Shown here: positions 7,102 through 15,406 of the stretch, one piece after another
Position numbering within the stretch: the first letter of the stretch is position 1
How the letters are laid out: every line of letters starts with the position of its first letter
Assembly: GCF_045617425.1 (NCBI RefSeq)
Contig: NZ_JAZLIO010000013.1
Span: 1 to 64,000, forward strand
Reading direction: 5' to 3'
DNA: 64,000 nucleotides
Origin: Carnobacterium_B sp045617425
GTDB lineage: Bacteria > Bacillota > Bacilli > Lactobacillales > Carnobacteriaceae
Made by a program: the position numbers and the translations under genes
The notes under the pieces: model-generated
Database searches by the model: none
What the model saw: only the letters and a program-made list of their open reading frames with translations
Told to the model about the DNA's origin: nothing

Positions 7102-8490
7102 TTACGCTTGAAGTGATCTTACAACTGAAAGCAAATCAGTTCCCAAACTTGACTTCAACAGAATATAATCTCCACGTTCAATTTGTTTTTTTACAAATTG
7201 AACTAATGGTTCTTTAGCTCCAGTAAAATAAAATAGATTTTCTTCATCGAACTTTCCTTTTAGAGCTTCATATAATACATTCATTTGCTCGCCATAAAGA
7301 ATAACTTTTTCAATTCGAGTTGGATCAAGCGAATCTTTAACACTTAGATGCAGTTCTGATGACTGTTCTCCTAATTCCAACATGTCGCCTAAAACAACTA
7401 TTTTTTTACCTGTATTTGTAAATGCACTAAAATTATCCAAAACAGCTTTCATAGCAGTAGGGTTCGCATTATAAGCATCGTTTAAAATACTGCTCTCATT
7501 TATCCCTTTTAGCCATTCTGTTCTATTTTTAGTTAATTGAAATTGGGCTAGTTTTGGCGCAGATTTTTCAATTGAGATCCCTAAAGTCATTCCTGCCATT
7601 AACGCAGCTAACGCATTGTTTACGTTATACGTTCCTAAAACAGGTAAAATTACTACTAAATCCGGTCTTTCATTGGTTGCAAAGCTCGTTCGGTTCATTT
7701 GAGCGTCAATATTTAGTGGATACAAATTATTTTCAGAAGATGTTCCAAAGGTCTTCAATTGCGATTCTTTTAAAGTTGTTACTCTTTCTTGTAGTAACGG
7801 TTCTTCGCCAGGATAAATCAGCACGCCATTTTCTTTTAAACCTGAACAAATTTCCATTTTAGCATCCGCGATTCCAGCTCTTGAACCAAAAAATTCAATA
7901 TGAGATTCTCCAATCATGGTTATAATAGCGACATCCGGCTTAGCTAAATCTGATAACACTTTAATTTCTCCAGCACGACTCATGCCCATTTCTAAAATAA
8001 CAACCTCAGTCTCAATCGGCATTTCAAGAATCGTTATCGGAAGTCCAATGTGGTTGTTAAAATTCCCTTGTGTTTTATGCACGCGGTATTGACTAGATAA
8101 AACAGCATCTGTCATATCTTTCGTAGTCGTTTTCCCATTACTCCCAGTGATACCAACAACTTTTGGATCAACTTTAGTTAAATAGAATTTAGCTAGATCC
8201 TGCAATGCTTTCAATGTATCGTTTACTTGAATGACAGGAAACTCCTGTTCCAATTCAAGCGGTAAATCACTTAATGATTTGCTCCATAAAGAAACAGCTG
8301 CTCCATTTTCAACAGCTTTTAAAATAAAATTATGTCCATCATTATTTCCTAGCAATGGTACAAACAATGACCCTTTAACTAATTTTCGAGTATCAAAATT
8401 AACGGATGTTATTTCTTGATCAGACCATTGATTCGTATCATTTATTGCTCCAACTGCCATTGCAATTTCTTTCACGGTTAAAGAAATCAT
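7102..8490 (-). CDS. murF: UDP-N-acetylmuramoyl-tripeptide--D-alanyl-D-alanine ligase
   Basis: A 462-residue Mur ligase that adds the D-Ala-D-Ala dipeptide to UDP-MurNAc-tripeptide, the last cytosolic step of peptidoglycan precursor assembly. The N-terminal substrate domain is followed by the ATP loop VVGITGSNGKTTT (111-123), the EMGMSRAGEI region, and the C-terminal ligase domain with NDAYNANPTAM and LGDMLELGE. GGAGGAG precedes the ATG at about five bases. It follows ddl by 100 bases, so the pair makes and then uses D-Ala-D-Ala. Confidence 0.96.
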   Translation of the reverse strand: MISLTVKEIAMAVGAINDTNQWSDQEITSVNFDTRKLVKGSLFVPLLGNNDGHNFILKAVENGAAVSLWSKSLSDLPLELEQEFPVIQVNDTLKALQDLAKFYLTKVDPKVVGITGSNGKTTTKDMTDAVLSSQYRVHKTQGNFNNHIGLPITILEMPIETEVVILEMGMSRAGEIKVLSDLAKPDVAIITMIGESHIEFFGSRAGIADAKMEICSGLKENGVLIYPGEEPLLQERVTTLKESQLKTFGTSSENNLYPLNIDAQMNRTSFATNERPDLVVILPVLGTYNVNNALAALMAGMTLGISIEKSAPKLAQFQLTKNRTEWLKGINESSILNDAYNANPTAMKAVLDNFSAFTNTGKKIVVLGDMLELGEQSSELHLSVKDSLDPTRIEKVILYGEQMNVLYEALKGKFDEENLFYFTGAKEPLVQFVKKQIERGDYILLKSSLGTDLLSVVRSLQA

Positions 8491-8519
8491 CTTTCTCCTC
8501 CTTCAAGTTCAAAAAAACA

Positions 8520-8580
8520 TCCTCCATGCTTCCTTAAAGAAACAGAGACCAGGCACATAGCCCAACCTCTGTTCCTAGTA
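8520..8580 (-). other. Intercistronic hairpin between ddl and murF
   Basis: On the minus strand AACAGAG and CTCTGTT enclose a further wobble-rich stem (GTTGGGC / GCCTGGT). The tail is TTTCTTTAAGG rather than a clean T-run, so this could be a weak terminator or an mRNA-stabilising element between the genes. Confidence 0.45.
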
Positions 8581-8590
8581 GCACGTTTTA

Positions 8591-9688
8591 TTATTTATCA
8601 TTTTCATTTTGAAAAGACATACGTTCTTGATGCCTTCTTAACGCTAGCTGAATCAACTCTTCAACTAAATCACCGTAATTCAATCCAGTATTTTTCCATA
8701 AAGTAGGGTACATACTAAATTCTGTAAAACCAGGCATAGTATTGACTTCATTAATGAACAACTCATCGTTGCTTGTTAAAAAGAAATCACATCGACTTAA
8801 ACCACTGCCATCAAGCGCTTGAAAAGCGCGTACCGCATAATCTCTTAAACGTGCGTTAACGTCCTCTGGAACTAAAGCAGGAATTTGCAATACAACTTCA
8901 TTGTTAAGGTATTTTGATTCATAGTCATAAAAATCCACGGTTTTCACTAATTCTCCTGGAACTGAGATATGAATATCATCATTTCCTAAAATAGCGACTT
9001 CAATTTCCCTAGCTTCAATTCCTTGCTCGACAACAACTCTTCGATCATAGCGCAAAGCTAATTCAATTGCTTCAACTAATTCATCTCTATTTTCAGCTTT
9101 ACTAATTCCTACACTAGATCCGAGATTTGCCGGCTTTATATACATCGGGTAAAATAACGTGCCTTCACAATGTTTGAAAACACTCTCTTTATCATTTAAC
9201 CATTCAGCTTTTCTTACAGGCACATAGGGAACTTGTGGCAATCCAGCTTGTTGAAAGAGTTGCTTACTAATGATTTTATCCATTCCGCAAGCACTAGCTA
9301 AGACACCAGCCCCAACATAAGGCATTCCTATAACTTCAAACAGCCCTTGGACGGTTCCATCTTCTCCATTAGGTCCATGTAATACTGGGAAAATCACAGC
9401 ATTTTCTTCTTTTAAATCAGATGGTTGAATAAGAATACCTTCTGAGTTTTGATTTTCATCAGTTGCAAATTTGGCGTTATCTGAAATGGTTAATTTTAAC
9501 GCATCTGAATCCTTGACCTCATTGGCCTGCTTAACGATTGCACCTTTAGTCCATTGACCATTTTTTGTAATATAGATAGGTTCCACTTCATAATAATCAT
9601 AATATACTTCTTTAATGATAGAAAAGGCAGTCAGAATTGAAATATCATGCTCTGCACTTTTTCCGCCATATACTAGAAAGATTTTCAT
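8591..9688 (-). CDS. ddl: D-alanine--D-alanine ligase
   Basis: A 365-residue ATP-grasp ligase joining two D-alanines. The N-terminus MKIFLVYGGKSAEHDISI is diagnostic. The ATP-grasp features FYPMYIKPANLGSSVGISK and FINEVNTMPGFTEFSMYP are present. The ligand-pocket region reads EFSMYP near the C-terminus, as in ligases making D-Ala-D-Ala; a tyrosine-versus-phenylalanine check at the specificity site would need alignment. GGAGG lies eight bases before the ATG. It probably forms a transcription unit with murF. Confidence 0.96.
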   Translation of the reverse strand: MKIFLVYGGKSAEHDISILTAFSIIKEVYYDYYEVEPIYITKNGQWTKGAIVKQANEVKDSDALKLTISDNAKFATDENQNSEGILIQPSDLKEENAVIFPVLHGPNGEDGTVQGLFEVIGMPYVGAGVLASACGMDKIISKQLFQQAGLPQVPYVPVRKAEWLNDKESVFKHCEGTLFYPMYIKPANLGSSVGISKAENRDELVEAIELALRYDRRVVVEQGIEAREIEVAILGNDDIHISVPGELVKTVDFYDYESKYLNNEVVLQIPALVPEDVNARLRDYAVRAFQALDGSGLSRCDFFLTSNDELFINEVNTMPGFTEFSMYPTLWKNTGLNYGDLVEELIQLALRRHQERMSFQNENDK

Positions 9689-9747
9689 TTAGTTATCCTC
9701 CGAATTTACTTAAGTATCTTTATCTTAGTCTTTATAATTCAAAAATT

Positions 9748-9756
9748 ATTGTACCA
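9748..9756 (-). promoter_or_regulatory. Extended -10 promoter of ddl-murF
   Basis: Minus strand TGG followed by TACAAT (9748-9753) forms an extended -10; no convincing -35 is seen. Confidence 0.45.
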
Positions 9757-9869
9757 TATTTTTTTATAGAAAAATAGCACACCTCTTGAGAAACAATTAT
9801 TCAGAATTAGTCTAACTCTAATTCAAATTTCAACGCTCAAAAAAAGCCTTTCAAGCTACCTACAAGCCT

Positions 9870-9893
9870 GTTGGGTTAAAAAACCTTAACCTA
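9870..9893 (-). other. Hairpin after the unknown gene
   Basis: GGTTAAGG and TTTTTTAACC on the minus strand form a short stem-loop downstream of the uncharacterised gene. The T-run is inside the hairpin, so termination is doubtful. Confidence 0.35.
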
Positions 9894-9926
9894 CGAGCGA
9901 CTCCAGTTAACTAGTAAGACTTTTAT

Positions 9927-10694
9927 TTATGATTGTTGTACAATGGTTTTTTCTTTAAAGAACCATTTTTGATCTATCTCATTAAAGCAGATACTTCCCA
10001 AGAAATCTTTGTTCGTGAAATTTCTATTTTCAACCTTTAAACGATCTTCAGCTAGGTAGATTGGAATTTCATACACTTCTTGGTTTATGCTTATCTGTTT
10101 ATATGAAAAAATCACACCTTCTCTGAGTATAGGCAGCAAGTTTTTTATCTCAGAAACTGGTACACGAGTAATCTTTTTAATTTTTTTAAAGATAAACAAA
10201 TTTCTCTTATCATTTAGTTTTTTTTCTAAATTGTTTGTGACGTTGACAGACAAAAGACTATAAAATTGCTCTAAGTTTCGATGATAAACTTTTGTCATTC
10301 CTTTAGGTAAAGTTAAATGGATATAATTATTTTGCAACTTGTAATAAAAAGGCGAATGTAAATGCGTATGGGCGTGAGCAATATACAGCAGTTCAGCAAT
10401 TTCAATCGGTGTTAATTGCCTCATTAATTCAACACTATCAAAATCTATCCATTTAGAAGGAACGTCACTTATATATTGGCTTTTATCAAAGTATTCTTGG
10501 ATTTTAGCTATTCCCCGAATCATACGAAATCCAGTGTGAGAGTCATATTCACCTAATCCTTGAGGGGCATTCAGCAACAAAATATTTTTTGGCGGTTTCT
10601 TAACGACATCTTTGTATTCATTCATCGTGATACCCTTACTCCAAACTGCATTTGTAATAGTATCTAAATGAATATAAGTGAATTCTGAAGGCAC
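9927..10694 (-). CDS. Protein of unknown function, 255 residues
   Basis: I do not recognise the family. The protein is soluble, without signal peptide or membrane segment. Visible features are an ELLYIAHAHTHLHSPFYYKL stretch near residue 100-120, holding three alternate histidines (HAHTHLH) that could bind metal, and a basic segment NLFIFKKIKKITRV around 165-180. A GTG start follows GGGGAG at eight bases; base composition matches its neighbours. It stands alone between the rpmE2 terminator and ddl, with hairpin sequence downstream, so the context gives no functional clue. A Lactobacillales-restricted family is my guess. Confidence 0.8.
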   Translation of the reverse strand: MPSEFTYIHLDTITNAVWSKGITMNEYKDVVKKPPKNILLLNAPQGLGEYDSHTGFRMIRGIAKIQEYFDKSQYISDVPSKWIDFDSVELMRQLTPIEIAELLYIAHAHTHLHSPFYYKLQNNYIHLTLPKGMTKVYHRNLEQFYSLLSVNVTNNLEKKLNDKRNLFIFKKIKKITRVPVSEIKNLLPILREGVIFSYKQISINQEVYEIPIYLAEDRLKVENRNFTNKDFLGSICFNEIDQKWFFKEKTIVQQS

Positions 10695-11114
10695 GACACA
10701 TTCTCCCCTTATTTTTTATCCTTCCATTGTACTATCTAAGCAGCAACTTATCTGTATCAATTAGGTAATAATCTGATGACAATCAACTATTGTATCAGCA
10801 TTATTAAGACAATAGCGTAACAATTATGATATTATGAAAAACCAGTTTCAAACCACATGACCCTAAATAGAAAGAACAGTTAAATCTTCAATCGTTATTG
10901 AACTTGCTTATAGGCATCTAAACATTTTTCATTGGCCTTGAATATGGGTAATTTTAAATTAGAATAAAACTAATTTTTACTGTTTCTCTTTTTATCATCG
11001 TACCAAAATAGCTTTTGAAAAGCACGTAATCTGTTAGCACAAATTAATGGATCCTCAAATAGTGAGTACATTTATCCTTTCATTTACCAATAACATGTTA
11101 AATTAACATTAACT
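10695..11114. other. Intergenic gap, mostly featureless
   Basis: About 420 bases of AT-rich sequence. Apart from a possible 33-codon frame (10970-11071, minus strand) and the rpmE2 terminator beyond it, I see no convincing gene, RNA or promoter. Confidence 0.5.
10970..11071 (-). CDS. Possible 33-residue small protein
   Basis: An open frame starts at ATG 11071 with AAAGGA just four bases upstream and ends at TAG 10970. The product begins MYSLFEDPLICANRLRAF and ends basic (WYDDKKRNSKN). It lies after the rpmE2 terminator and has no clear promoter, so it may be chance or a gene remnant. Confidence 0.25.
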   Translation of the reverse strand: MYSLFEDPLICANRLRAFQKLFWYDDKKRNSKN

Positions 11115-11150
11115 AAAAAAAGAGACCAGACAAATGTCTGGTCTCTTTTA
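11115..11150 (-). terminator. rpmE2 terminator
   Basis: Perfect stem AAAGAGACCAGACA / TGTCTGGTCTCTTT with a two-base loop, followed on the minus strand by a T-run. Confidence 0.95.
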
Positions 11151-11165
11151 AAAAGTAGATAGTTA

Positions 11166-11438
11166 TTATGCTTCTTCTTCTTTTTTGTTTGCGTCTGCAA
11201 TACCGTATTTTTTGTTGAAACGATCCACACGTCCGTCTGCTTGTGTAAATTTTTGACGTCCTGTGTAGAATGGGTGTGAGTCAGATGAAATTTCGACACG
11301 AATCATTGGGTAAGTAGAACCGTCTTCCCATTCAACTGTTTCGCTTGAATTTTTAGTAGATCCTGATAAGAATTTATAACCTGTTGTAGTATCCATAAAC
11401 ACAACTTGTCTGTAATCTGGATGAATTGCTTGTTTCAT
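11166..11438 (-). CDS. rpmE2: 50S ribosomal protein L31 type B
   Basis: A 90-residue L31 of the type B class. MKQAIHPDYRQVVFMDTTTG at the N-terminus is diagnostic. It contains no cysteine, so it is the zinc-independent form that can replace zinc-binding L31 under zinc limitation in other bacteria. The longest frame adds 25 unlikely residues; the ATG at 11438 follows GGAGAG at eight bases and is the homologous start. It is the last gene after murZ-rho, an order shared with Bacillus (murAB-rho-rpmE). Confidence 0.97.
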   Translation of the reverse strand: MKQAIHPDYRQVVFMDTTTGYKFLSGSTKNSSETVEWEDGSTYPMIRVEISSDSHPFYTGRQKFTQADGRVDRFNKKYGIADANKKEEEA

Positions 11439-11580
11439 ATATAAATCTCTCCTTATGCCCTGATACATCTGCTGAATCAGAGTTGATTTTTTGTCTTTAG
11501 ACAACATTAGCATAATAGCATATTTCTATTAGCAAAGCAATTCTTTTTATTGGTAATATTACATGCATCTAATTAATTTT

Positions 11581-12876
11581 TTAGCGATGAGAATTCCTTA
11601 TTTTTTTTGTTTGAGCAAGTGTATTATCTGTAAAATTAGCGAAAAAGTGTTGATTGTTCTCTGATTTTTGCAATTTTTTTATAAACTGATCTGTTAAATC
11701 TAAGGAATCTCCAATCATTGCATGGCGCAACTTCCAGATCACTTCTAACTTACCCTGTTCCAATAAGAGTTCTTCTTTTCGAGTACTTGATTTTTTGATA
11801 TCAATCGCTGGGAAAATACGTCGTTCAGAAAGTTCTCGTGATAAATGCAATTCAGAATTCCCTGTACCTTTAAATTCTTCGTAGATCATATCATCCATCC
11901 GACTTCCCGTATCGATTAGTGCAGTTGCTAAAATAGTTAAGCTTCCACCTTCTTCAATATTTCTCGCTGCTCCAAAAAATCGCTTAGGTCGATACAAAGC
12001 TGCTGGATCAAGCCCTCCACTTAACGTCCTTCCGCTTGGAGGAAGCACCAAGTTGTAAGCACGAGCTAACCGAGTGATACTGTCCATTAGAATAATGACA
12101 TCTCGTTTATCTTCTACTAAACGCATCGCTCTTTCTAGAACCAATTCTGTTACCCGTACATGATTTTGTGGCTGTTGATCAAATGTCGAAGAGACAACTT
12201 CGCCTCTAACGCTTCTTTCGATATCCGTCACTTCTTCTGGACGTTCATCGATCAATAAAATAATCAGTTCAGCATCAGGATAATTTTCAGCAATACCGTT
12301 TGCAATTTCTTTTAACAAAATTGTCTTACCGGCTTTTGGAGGAGCTACGATCAATCCACGTTGACCAAAACCTACAGGAGCTAAAATATCGATCATTCGA
12401 TTTGAAATTTTCGTTTGCGTTGTTTCGAGAGATATTTGTCTCTCAGGATATAGAGGCGTTAATGCTGGAAAATGAGGGCGTTCTTTTGCATCTTCTGGAT
12501 TTTTTCCATTTACAAAATTCACTTGCATCAAACCATAATAACGCTCTGAAGGTTTTGGAGGTCTAGCTTTACCTGAAACCTTATCTCCGTTTCTTAGCCC
12601 AAAGCGCTTAATTTGAGAAGAAGAAATATAGATATCTTCTTTACTTGGTGTGTAATTAATGGGACGCAAGAAACCAAAATCCTGTTGCGCCATAACGTCC
12701 AAGACACCTTCAACAATAAAAAAACCTTGTTTTTCTTCTTGCGCACGTATAACGGCTAATGCTAATTCTTTTTTATTCATTTGGCTGTAATAAGGAATTT
12801 TAAGTTCTTTTGCATAATTGTAAATTTCTTTTAATGTTTTTCCTTCTAACTCTACTAACGTTACTAAATCACTCAT
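11581..12876 (-). CDS. rho: Transcription termination factor Rho
   Basis: A 431-residue hexameric RNA helicase. The N-terminal Rho-N region (about 1-45) and S1-like RNA-binding domain (50-125, GFFIVEGVLDVMAQQDFGFL) precede the RecA-type motor with Walker A APPKAGKT (178-185) and Walker B ILLIDERPEE. The Q and R-loop segments SSTFDQQPQNHVRVTELVLE and GGLDPAALYRPKRFFGAARN are intact. It starts 12 bases after murZ, so the two are cotranscribed. Confidence 0.97.
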   Translation of the reverse strand: MSDLVTLVELEGKTLKEIYNYAKELKIPYYSQMNKKELALAVIRAQEEKQGFFIVEGVLDVMAQQDFGFLRPINYTPSKEDIYISSSQIKRFGLRNGDKVSGKARPPKPSERYYGLMQVNFVNGKNPEDAKERPHFPALTPLYPERQISLETTQTKISNRMIDILAPVGFGQRGLIVAPPKAGKTILLKEIANGIAENYPDAELIILLIDERPEEVTDIERSVRGEVVSSTFDQQPQNHVRVTELVLERAMRLVEDKRDVIILMDSITRLARAYNLVLPPSGRTLSGGLDPAALYRPKRFFGAARNIEEGGSLTILATALIDTGSRMDDMIYEEFKGTGNSELHLSRELSERRIFPAIDIKKSSTRKEELLLEQGKLEVIWKLRHAMIGDSLDLTDQFIKKLQKSENNQHFFANFTDNTLAQTKKIRNSHR

Positions 12877-12888
12877 ATTAGTTAACTC

Positions 12889-14157
12889 CTATTTATTGTC
12901 ATCTTTAATCATTTGAACATCTGCACCTAAAGCCGTTAATTTTTCTACGATTTGATCATATCCACGTAAAATATTTTCAACACCAGTAATGGTTGTAGTC
13001 CCTTGAGCCATTAATCCAGCTGTTATAAGACATGCTCCAGCTCTTAAATCACTTGCTTCTACTTCTACACCTTGCAATTGACTTGGACCTTCCATTAAAA
13101 TCATATCACTTTCAACTCGGGCTTTTGCACCCATACGAATCAACTCTGGTATGTGCTTAACACGTTTAGGGTAGATTGTGTCTGTAATTAAAGAAGTGCC
13201 AGTCGCTTTTAATAGAAGAGGTGTTAAAGGTTGTTGTAAATCTGTTGCGAATCCAGGATAAGGAAGTGTTTTGACATTTACAGCTTTTAAATTTTTGGCT
13301 TCTTTTATTCGAATGCTGTCTTCTCCAATTTCCATTGGAACACCCATTTCTTCCATTTTAGCCAATAGCCCTTCCAGATGTTCCACAATAACATTTTTAA
13401 TCGTAATATCCGTACCCACAGCTCCTGCTAACGCAAGATATGTACCCGCTTCTATCCGGTCCGGTATAATCGTATGGCGACATCCATGTAATTCATCAAC
13501 GCCATCTATACGAATAATATCTGTACCTGCACCTCTTACTTTAGCACCCATATTATTTAGTAGTGTTGCAACATCAATGATTTCAGGCTCACGTGCGGCA
13601 TTTTCAATAATTGTTTTTCCTTTTGCTTTTACTGCAGCAAGCATGATATTGATGGTTGCGCCAATCGATACAACATCTAGATACATTCTTGTACCCACCA
13701 ATCCTGTTTCATCGGTTCTTAGATACATAGCACCCATCTCATTCTCTACACTAGCCCCTAAAGCACGAAATCCTTTTAAATGTTGATCTATCGGACGAGG
13801 TCCTAAAAAGCATCCCCCAGGCAATCCAACAACACCTTTACCAAATTTAGTGAGTAGCGCTCCCATAAAGTAATAAGATGCTCGCAAACTTTTAATTTTT
13901 CCATTCGGCATAGGAATAGAAACGATATTGGTGGGGTCAATTGTAAGCGTTGAGCCATCAAAAGTCGTTTCTACCTTCATCACATTCAGAATATCAATTA
14001 ATGAATGGACATCTTGAATATCTGGTACACCCTCTAAAATAACAGGTGAATCTGCCAGTATTGCTGCTGGTATCAAAGCAACTGTACTATTTTTTGCCCC
14101 ATTGATGGTTACTTCGCCGGATAATTTCTTTCCACCATTAATGACTAATTTCTTCAT
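12889..14157 (-). CDS. murZ: UDP-N-acetylglucosamine 1-carboxyvinyltransferase, MurZ type
   Basis: A 422-residue EPSP-synthase-fold enzyme that catalyses the first committed step of peptidoglycan synthesis. The active-site cysteine is in GLPGGCFLGPRPIDQHL (Cys116), so it should be fosfomycin-sensitive. The Lys-Asn pair at 22-23 (NGAKNS) is conserved. Its position next to fba and rho matches Bacillus MurAB/MurZ, the second paralogue, rather than MurA, which usually lies in the atp-operon region. Confidence 0.94.
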   Translation of the reverse strand: MKKLVINGGKKLSGEVTINGAKNSTVALIPAAILADSPVILEGVPDIQDVHSLIDILNVMKVETTFDGSTLTIDPTNIVSIPMPNGKIKSLRASYYFMGALLTKFGKGVVGLPGGCFLGPRPIDQHLKGFRALGASVENEMGAMYLRTDETGLVGTRMYLDVVSIGATINIMLAAVKAKGKTIIENAAREPEIIDVATLLNNMGAKVRGAGTDIIRIDGVDELHGCRHTIIPDRIEAGTYLALAGAVGTDITIKNVIVEHLEGLLAKMEEMGVPMEIGEDSIRIKEAKNLKAVNVKTLPYPGFATDLQQPLTPLLLKATGTSLITDTIYPKRVKHIPELIRMGAKARVESDMILMEGPSQLQGVEVEASDLRAGACLITAGLMAQGTTTITGVENILRGYDQIVEKLTALGADVQMIKDDNK

Positions 14158-14194
14158 GTTATACCTCCATTATCATCTAAAATCTAGTTGTAAT

Positions 14195-14262
14195 TAAAAA
14201 AATCACCTTACACTCTTATCTGTTTAGTTTGAGTGGTTGCTTTTATCGTTCTCAAGTGATTT
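14195..14262 (-). promoter_or_regulatory. Terminator-like structure in the murZ leader
   Basis: Minus strand: AAATCAC (14256-14262) can close on GTGATTT (14200-14206), which continues as a T-run, with an inner TTGAG/CTCAA stem. It lies upstream of murZ and could be an attenuator; no known ligand class is recognised. A possible promoter is TTGTAA-N17-TAAGAT in the sequence just before it. Confidence 0.4.
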
Positions 14263-14371
14263 CATTTCAGAAAGAGATTTGATGCTTCCATCTCTTCTTT
14301 TATGTAAAATACGCTGTTTTAATCTTACTATACCTTGAAACAACTTACAATTACTATATCTTTTATCAAAC

Positions 14372-14405
14372 TAAAAAACCTTGCCTAAATGGCAAGGTTT
14401 TTTTT
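14372..14405 (-). terminator. fba terminator
   Basis: The stem AAACCTTGCC / GGCAAGGTTT with a five-base loop is flanked by T-runs in both directions, just after the fba stop codon. Confidence 0.95.
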
Positions 14406-14415
14406 GTCTATTTAA

Positions 14416-15273
14416 TTAAGCTTGGTTAGAAGATCCAAATCTTTGCATTGTAGTTTTAACTGTTGCAACGATTGCATCTTTACCAGGAGCGATAACTTTA
14501 CGTGGATCATAAACTTTAGAGTCAGTGCTTAATTTTTCACGTACAGCTTTTGTCCAAACTTGTTGTAATTCAGTATTTACATTGATTTTAGAGTGTCCAT
14601 TTTCAATAGCTTTTTTAATTTGGAATTCTGGAATTCCAGATCCTCCATGTAATACTAAAGGAGTTTTAGTTAAATCAGAAATGATTTTCATTTCGTCAAA
14701 ACCTAGAACAGGTTCGCCTTCATAGTCACCATGTACTGATCCTAAAGCTGCAGCTAAAGCATCAATTTTAGCGTCAGTTACCATACGTAGACATTCTTCT
14801 GCGTCTGCATAGTTTACTCCACCAGTAACGCCATCTTCAGTACCACCAACAGTTCCAACTTCTGCTTCTACTGATGCACCTTTTGAATGAGCGTATTCTA
14901 CAACTTTTTTAGTTTCTTCAATATTTTTATCAATTGCAAATGCAGAGTTATCGATCATTACAGAAGAAAAACCAGCATCTATTGCAGATTTACAATTTTC
15001 AAAAGAAGAACCATGGTCTAAGTGTAATGCAACTGGGACTGTAATATTCATTGTTTCCATTAAAGCTTCAACCATTGCTGATACAACTTTAACGCCACCC
15101 ATGTATTTACCTGCTCCTTCAGAAACACCTAAAATAACTGGTGATTTTTCTGCTTCTGCAGCTTCCAATACAGCTTGTGTCCATTCAAGGTTGTTGATGT
15201 TGAATTGACCTACAGCATATTTACCCTCTAATGCTTTATTTAACATATCTGTCATACTAACTAAACGACTCAT
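14416..15273 (-). CDS. fba: Class II fructose-bisphosphate aldolase
   Basis: A 285-residue zinc-dependent aldolase of glycolysis and gluconeogenesis. The zinc/catalytic motif HLDHGSSFENC is near residue 84, EAEVGTVGGTEDGV is near 135, and the phosphate-binding LHGGSGIP is in the C-terminal third. The longest frame adds 25 residues with no ribosome-binding site. The ATG at 15273, preceded by AAGGAGG, starts MSRLVSMTDML as in homologues. It has its own promoter and terminator. Confidence 0.96.
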   Translation of the reverse strand: MSRLVSMTDMLNKALEGKYAVGQFNINNLEWTQAVLEAAEAEKSPVILGVSEGAGKYMGGVKVVSAMVEALMETMNITVPVALHLDHGSSFENCKSAIDAGFSSVMIDNSAFAIDKNIEETKKVVEYAHSKGASVEAEVGTVGGTEDGVTGGVNYADAEECLRMVTDAKIDALAAALGSVHGDYEGEPVLGFDEMKIISDLTKTPLVLHGGSGIPEFQIKKAIENGHSKINVNTELQQVWTKAVREKLSTDSKVYDPRKVIAPGKDAIVATVKTTMQRFGSSNQA

Positions 15274-15334
15274 ATATCTTTTCCTCCTTAAGGAAATCTT
15301 TTTATTTACTAAGATGCTCTTAGTCAACGTTGTT

Positions 15335-15343
15335 ATTATACCA
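15335..15343 (-). promoter_or_regulatory. Extended -10 promoter of fba
   Basis: Minus-strand TGG plus TATAAT (15335-15340), about 65 bases before the fba start codon; the -35 is weak. Confidence 0.6.
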
Positions 15344-15406
15344 AACACAAGCCAAAATATCCATAAATATTATAATACTTATCTAGTTTTCATGGCCCTT
15401 TCATAA

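Noticed and set aside
13271..13786. 171-residue plus-strand frame
   Set aside because: Lies entirely antisense within murZ, has Ser/Ile-rich low-quality composition and no ribosome-binding site.
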